Assembly (NCBI RefSeq): GCF_013376475.1
Contig: NZ_CP045508.1
Location: 2,826,001-2,890,000, forward strand
Source of the DNA: Desulfolutivibrio sulfoxidireducens
Lineage (GTDB): Bacteria > Desulfobacterota > Desulfovibrionia > Desulfovibrionales > Desulfovibrionaceae
Length of the DNA: 64,000 bases
Direction of reading: 5' to 3'
The translations under genes were made by a program, and so were the position numbers. The stretch's first letter is position 1, and each line of letters starts with the position of its first letter. The notes under the pieces were generated by a model, which saw only the letters and a program-made list of their open reading frames with translations, did no database searches and was not told where the DNA came from. Shown in pieces: positions 62,752 to 64,000 of this stretch.

Positions 62752-63924
62752 TCAGGGCGTGGCTTGCGGGCCTTCGGTCGCGCCGGCCGGCGTCTGGCCA
62801 TCCGGGACGGGCGGCGGGGGAGGCGCGGCATCGGGGGGGGCTTTGGCGCCGGACGTCTTGCCGGCCGCGGATTTCTCCATGGCCCGGGCCGCGCTTTCAT
62901 CCACCGGCTCCGGGATGGCGGCGGGAGCGGCGGCTTTTTTCGGGGGTTTGCCGGACCTGGCCTCAGGCTTTTTCTCCCGGGTCTCCCGGGATGTCGGCCC
63001 GGTGTCCTTTTTCGGCGTTTCCGAGGCGTCCGGCGCGGCCGGGGGAGGAGGTCCGGAACTCGACATCCGGCTCAGGTTCTCCGAGGCCGTGCGATAAAAT
63101 CGGGGATTTCGGGCAATGGCCGCCTCGAACTCCGCAGCCGCCTTTTCCGGCATGCCCCGCTCCCGGTAGCACACCCCCAGGTTGTTGTGGGCCGCGGCCT
63201 CGCTCCCGGCGGCCAAAAAGGCGGCATAGGCCTCGTCGAAACGCTCCACCCGGCACAGGGCCAGCCCCAGATTGTTCCGGGTCCGGGGAGACTCCTTGAT
63301 GGCCAGGGCTCTGCCGAAGGCGGCCACGGCCTCGTCCGAACGCCCCAGGGCCAAAAGGGCCAAACCCAGGTTGTTTTCGGTGTCGGCGTCGCCGCCGGAC
63401 TCCAGGGCCTTTTGCAGGACCGTGACGGCCTTTTCGGGCTGCCTGGCCTGATGGTGGGCCAGCCCGAGCATCCTGGCCGCCTGGACCATATCCGGCCGGA
63501 CCTCCAGGGCCTTCTCGAAATACCCGACCGCGTCTTCCGGATCGTGCTGCATGAGGGCGGCGTATCCGGCCCCGTACAGGGCCTCGGGATCGTCCGGACG
63601 GGCCTCCAGGGCGGCGCGGCAGGCATCGAGGGCCTGGCGGTAGGTGCGTCCGGCCAGATGCGCCCGGCAGACGCGCCCCAGCACCAGGGCCTCGTCCGCC
63701 CCGGCATTTTTCGCCTGTCCGTACGCCGCCAGGGCCCGCCTGACGTCGCCCCCGGACAGGGCGGCATCGCCGGCCCGGATCAGCGCCGCACCGTCGCCCG
63801 ACGCCGGGCCGGATTTGTCCCCGGTCTTTCCGGAAGCGCCGGTCGTGCCCGCGCAACCGGACATCCCGGCGAGCATGGCCACACACGCCACAACGACAAA
63901 AAAACGGCCCATCGCCTCGGCCAT
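62752..63924 (-). CDS. TPR-repeat lipoprotein
   Basis: Envelope lipoprotein of 390 residues. The signal peptide ends in the lipobox MSGC (MGRFFVVVACVAMLAGMSGC). About seven tetratricopeptide repeats (45-285; for example PDDPEALYGAGYAALMQHDPEDAVGYFEKAL, shown in part) resemble TadD-like pilus-assembly or secretion partners. The last 100 residues are a Pro/Ala/Lys-rich tail. GGAGG lies only 3 bases before ATG 63924, so the ATG at 63909 may be used. Partner proteins lie outside the window, if any. Confidence 0.85.
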   Translation of the reverse strand: MAEAMGRFFVVVACVAMLAGMSGCAGTTGASGKTGDKSGPASGDGAALIRAGDAALSGGDVRRALAAYGQAKNAGADEALVLGRVCRAHLAGRTYRQALDACRAALEARPDDPEALYGAGYAALMQHDPEDAVGYFEKALEVRPDMVQAARMLGLAHHQARQPEKAVTVLQKALESGGDADTENNLGLALLALGRSDEAVAAFGRALAIKESPRTRNNLGLALCRVERFDEAYAAFLAAGSEAAAHNNLGVCYRERGMPEKAAAEFEAAIARNPRFYRTASENLSRMSSSGPPPPAAPDASETPKKDTGPTSRETREKKPEARSGKPPKKAAAPAAIPEPVDESAARAMEKSAAGKTSGAKAPPDAAPPPPPVPDGQTPAGATEGPQATP

Positions 63925-64000
63925 CGGTCCTCCGTGGGTTACGAGGGTCCATAACGCAAAGGGGCCAGGCGGTAAAGCAAGGCCCGCCGCATCACGGCCA

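Noticed and set aside
1-64000. CRISPR array, prophage or plasmid origin
   Set aside because: No regularly spaced repeats with spacers, no phage structural genes or integrase, and no replication genes were seen; the only clear mobile element is the group II intron.

Overview
The window is high-GC bacterial chromosome. Its gene content points to a sulfate-reducing deltaproteobacterium of the Desulfovibrio type (Desulfovibrionaceae or close kin): polar-flagellum genes, soluble heterodisulfide-reductase (Hdr) modules with MvhD- and FrhB-like partners, many sensor kinases, a TRAP binding protein, and a rimP-nusA-ylxR-infB-DUF503-rbfA-nrnA-truB-rpsO-pnp cluster arranged as in that group. This assignment is inferred from gene content and order; there is no rRNA here.

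Layout. 1-1017: flgG (cut by the window edge) and flgF on the minus strand. 1160-1364: C-terminal remnant of a MazF-type toxin. 1366-3245: complete group II intron (IIC-like) inserted just behind a rho-independent terminator. 3571-5319: mgtE with a long structured leader. 5503-5578: tRNA-Gly(CCC). 5690-16232: translation and RNA-processing supercluster on the plus strand. 16523-19885: CheX-like protein, CheY-like receiver and a CBS/PAS/HPt/ATPase kinase. 19925-24190: minus-strand AspT/YidE-type transporter, lipoprotein, secreted protein and MEMO-family protein. 24371-31179: chemoreceptor, then a hybrid kinase paired with an orphan TRAP-type binding protein. 31925-41750: a seven-gene Hdr cluster (hdrA, mvhD, frhB-like, a giant double HdrA containing a receiver-like domain, hdrC, hdrB, usp). 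It is divergent from a hybrid kinase and an NtrC-type regulator (42367-45955), with a further FrhB-like protein at 46293-47405. 47787-48515: selenocysteine peroxiredoxin on the minus strand. 49103-56998: a nitrogenase-like/hydrogenase-like operon. 57023-60445: HerA ATPase, putative dual-OB protein and two DUF488 proteins. 60568-63924: a hybrid kinase and a TPR lipoprotein.

The most unusual part is 49103-56998. One strand carries a NiFe-hydrogenase large-subunit homologue with an altered L1 motif and no small subunit, a HydE-family radical SAM protein whose central cluster cysteine is aspartate, a NifH-like ATPase with all its key motifs, NifD-like and NifK-like proteins (the K-like chain lacks cysteine at two P-cluster positions), then HypC and HypD. 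HypCD build the Fe(CN)2CO group and HydE works on organometallic Fe-CO/CN precursors. The set therefore looks like a dedicated machine that builds or reduces an Fe-CO/CN-type cofactor in the hydrogenase-like protein, with the NifHDK-like unit as ATP-driven reductase. This is inference. Three tandem 109-bp hairpin repeats separate the nifH-like and nifD-like genes.

The Hdr region forms a second unit. A repeated palindrome (GTCTT-N7-AAGAC) lies upstream of the Hdr operon/kinase pair and upstream of the FrhB-like gene at 46293, suggesting that the adjacent kinase and NtrC-type regulator, whose sigma-54 loop reads GAFTTA, control both.
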